Positions 22,270 through 23,521 of a stretch of 23,521 bases of DNA are shown in pieces; positions within the stretch are counted from its first letter, which is position 1, and every line of letters starts with the position of its first letter. Location: contig JAPPKD010000318.1 in the NCBI GenBank assembly GCA_028820215.1, positions 1-23,521 on the forward strand. The letters are read 5' to 3'. Below the pieces are notes generated by a model. It was not told the DNA's origin and did no database searches. It saw nothing but the letters and a program-made list of their open reading frames with translations. A program made the translations under genes and the position numbers. This DNA is from Spirochaetaceae bacterium (lineage in GTDB: Bacteria; Spirochaetota; Spirochaetia; SZUA-6; Bin103).

Positions 22270-23521
22270 ATGCCTGTCGATCAGAGTGTGGGGGCAGATG
22301 CGGCCCTGGCGGCCGAGCCGATTTTGCTGGACGACCGCCAGATGCGGGAGTTCGTCACCCGCGGCTACCTGACGTTTCGTCTCGACCTGCCGGATGCCTT
22401 CCACCGCCGGGTCCGGGAGCGCGCCCTGGAGGACATCCGCCGCTGCGAGGAGGCGGGCACCCGTTCGCCGCTCAACAACGCGCTGCCGCGCATTCCCGCG
22501 CTGCGGCGGGTGTTCGACCATCCCTTCGTCGCCGGGGCGCTGACCAGTATCCTGGGCGCCGGCTACTACCTGCACCTGCACCGCCATATGCACGACAACC
22601 GGCCCGGCAGCGACGCGCAGACCATCCACCAGGACAGTCTGGGCAACAGCCGCTACGCCGTGGACGGCAACCGCCGCCACCACCACTGCCGCTGGGCGAT
22701 GGCCTTCTACTACCCGCAGGACACGACGCTCGACATGGGCCCGAGCGCGGTGGCGCCGTGCTCGCAGTACCTGACCGAGGGAGCGGGGCTGGACGCCGAG
22801 CAGGCGCTCGAGGGGCCGGCCGGCACGGTCACCATCGTCCACTACGACCTGTTCCACCGCGGCCTGGCCAACTGGAGCGGCGACACCCGGCTGATGATCA
22901 AGTTCCTGTTCGCGCGCATGGAGGAGCCGGTGCGGCCGAGCTGGAACGCGGCACAGGCGGCGTGGCCGGAGGAGCCGGGCTCAGATGCCCGCGACCGGCA
23001 GCGGGTGTGGCGCCATCATTGGCGGTGGTTCCGCGGCGAGTCCGCCGCCAACGGTGACGGGGCGGCGGCGGACGTGCGTGCCCTGGAGCGTGACCTGGAC
23101 CACGCCGACGAGTGGCGTGGCCTGGCCGCGGCCTACGGGCTCGGCGCCGCCGGCGCTGCCGGTGCTCCCGCCCTGCTGGCCGCGCTTACCGGAAGCGATC
23201 CGGTCGCGCGGCGGCGCGCCGCGTACGGGTTCGGGCCGCTCGGCCGGGCCGGCGTCGGCGGGCTGACCGAGGCAGCCGGGCATGACGAAGCCGAGGTTCG
23301 TGCCCGTGCCGTGGACGTGCTGGGTGACGTGGGGCGGGCCGCCGGCGGCGCGGTGCCGGCGCTCGGCGCGCGCCTCCGCGACGAGTCGTCCGACGTGCGC
23401 GCGCTGGCCGCCGACTCGCTGGGGATCGCCGGACAGGGCAGCACGGCGGCCGGAGAGGCGGGCGGCCGCCGGGCCCCCGGGGGGGGAAACCCCGCCCAGG
23501 AGGGGGCCCGGTGTCGTTTAA
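22270..23521 (+). CDS. Phytanoyl-CoA dioxygenase family protein with C-terminal HEAT repeats, 3' truncated
   Basis: 417 residues are visible, with no stop before the window end. ATG 22270 is 4 bases after GGAGG. Residues about 20-220 form the Fe(II)/2-oxoglutarate oxygenase domain: H120-Q-D122 (TIHQDSLG) and H196 (YDLFHRGLANW) are the iron triad, and R207 (GDTRLMIKF) binds 2-oxoglutarate. Residues about 280-390 are HEAT-like repeats: DHADEWRGLAAAYGLG, DPVARRRAAYGFGPLG, DEAEVRARAVDVLGDVG and DESSDVRALAADSLGIAG, each an arginine-containing helix pair. The fusion suggests the repeats recruit a protein substrate or partner. After residue 391 the repeat pattern stops and the sequence becomes Gly/Arg-rich in homopolymer DNA, possibly an assembly error. 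It is transcribed away from the Ldh gene. Confidence 0.88.
   Translation, partial: MPVDQSVGADAALAAEPILLDDRQMREFVTRGYLTFRLDLPDAFHRRVRERALEDIRRCEEAGTRSPLNNALPRIPALRRVFDHPFVAGALTSILGAGYYLHLHRHMHDNRPGSDAQTIHQDSLGNSRYAVDGNRRHHHCRWAMAFYYPQDTTLDMGPSAVAPCSQYLTEGAGLDAEQALEGPAGTVTIVHYDLFHRGLANWSGDTRLMIKFLFARMEEPVRPSWNAAQAAWPEEPGSDARDRQRVWRHHWRWFRGESAANGDGAAADVRALERDLDHADEWRGLAAAYGLGAAGAAGAPALLAALTGSDPVARRRAAYGFGPLGRAGVGGLTEAAGHDEAEVRARAVDVLGDVGRAAGGAVPALGARLRDESSDVRALAADSLGIAGQGSTAAGEAGGRRAPGGGNPAQEGARCRL
23470..23510. other. Homopolymer-rich, low-confidence end of sequence
   Basis: Runs of C5, G8, C4 and G5 crowd about 40 bases right at the window end, inside the HEAT-repeat frame. Nothing like it occurs elsewhere in the window. 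It looks like a low-quality contig end rather than biology. Confidence 0.5.

Noticed and set aside
22159..22857. Upstream extension of the Ldh-family frame on the minus strand
   Set aside because: It is antisense to the canonical dioxygenase gene and unlike Ldh N termini; ATG 22158 fits the family.
22230..23057. A plus-strand frame starting at 22230
   Set aside because: Pro/Arg-rich shadow frame; the frame from ATG 22270 encodes the recognisable dioxygenase.
1..23521. CRISPR array, rRNA or tRNA genes
   Set aside because: No regularly spaced repeats and no rRNA or tRNA-like sequence were seen by eye; a dedicated scan (for example tRNAscan-SE) could still find a missed tRNA.

Overview
The window is very GC-rich, densely packed bacterial DNA. 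It opens inside one gene and ends inside another, so it reads like a metagenomic contig rather than a finished chromosome. The gene set is that of an uncultured, probably host- or particle-associated marine heterotroph: phosphonoacetate degradation, an LplB/YtcP-type sugar ABC importer with its own binding protein, sialidase-like and FG-GAP propellers, Gfo/Idh/MocA oxidoreductase, Ldh-type dehydrogenase and phytanoyl-CoA dioxygenases. Such sets are common in sponge-associated Spirochaetes and similar MAGs, but the taxon is a guess; no rRNA, tRNA or marker gene is present.

Left part (1-4637): a tight plus-strand operon of phosphonoacetate hydrolase (5'-truncated by the window), a zinc-type alcohol dehydrogenase of the phosphonate-associated kind, an aldehyde dehydrogenase and a Gfo/Idh/MocA oxidoreductase. 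The first three fit an alcohol -> phosphonoacetaldehyde -> phosphonoacetate -> acetate + phosphate route, for example from 2-hydroxyethylphosphonate. The aldehyde dehydrogenase reading frame is broken by one missing base near 2062.

Middle part (about 4640-11446): an accessory patchwork. It holds a translationally coupled two-gene module of lower GC (5422-9263: a HTH protein with a degenerate phospholipase-D-like C terminus plus a 715-residue helical protein) behind a good sigma70-like promoter with an overlapping palindrome. It also holds a Phd/VapC toxin-antitoxin pair and a DUF1902 antitoxin with a truncated HicA toxin. Between these lie broken copies of genes that are intact elsewhere in the window: two of the 11447 propeller gene, one of the 3' end of the 3447 oxidoreductase, and one of the small secreted-protein gene at 19720. 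The copies of the oxidoreductase tail and of the propeller gene are direct repeats that bracket the accessory cargo.

Right part (11447-23521): an intact propeller gene, two ABC permeases (the first probably starting at a CTG), a solute-binding protein closed by a strong intrinsic terminator, then a coupled FG-GAP protein and Asp-box sialidase-like protein. On the minus strand follow Ldh-family dehydrogenase, phytanoyl-CoA dioxygenase-like protein and a small secreted protein. Divergent from these is a second phytanoyl-CoA dioxygenase carrying C-terminal HEAT repeats; it runs off the end of the window, where the sequence turns into suspicious homopolymer-rich DNA.
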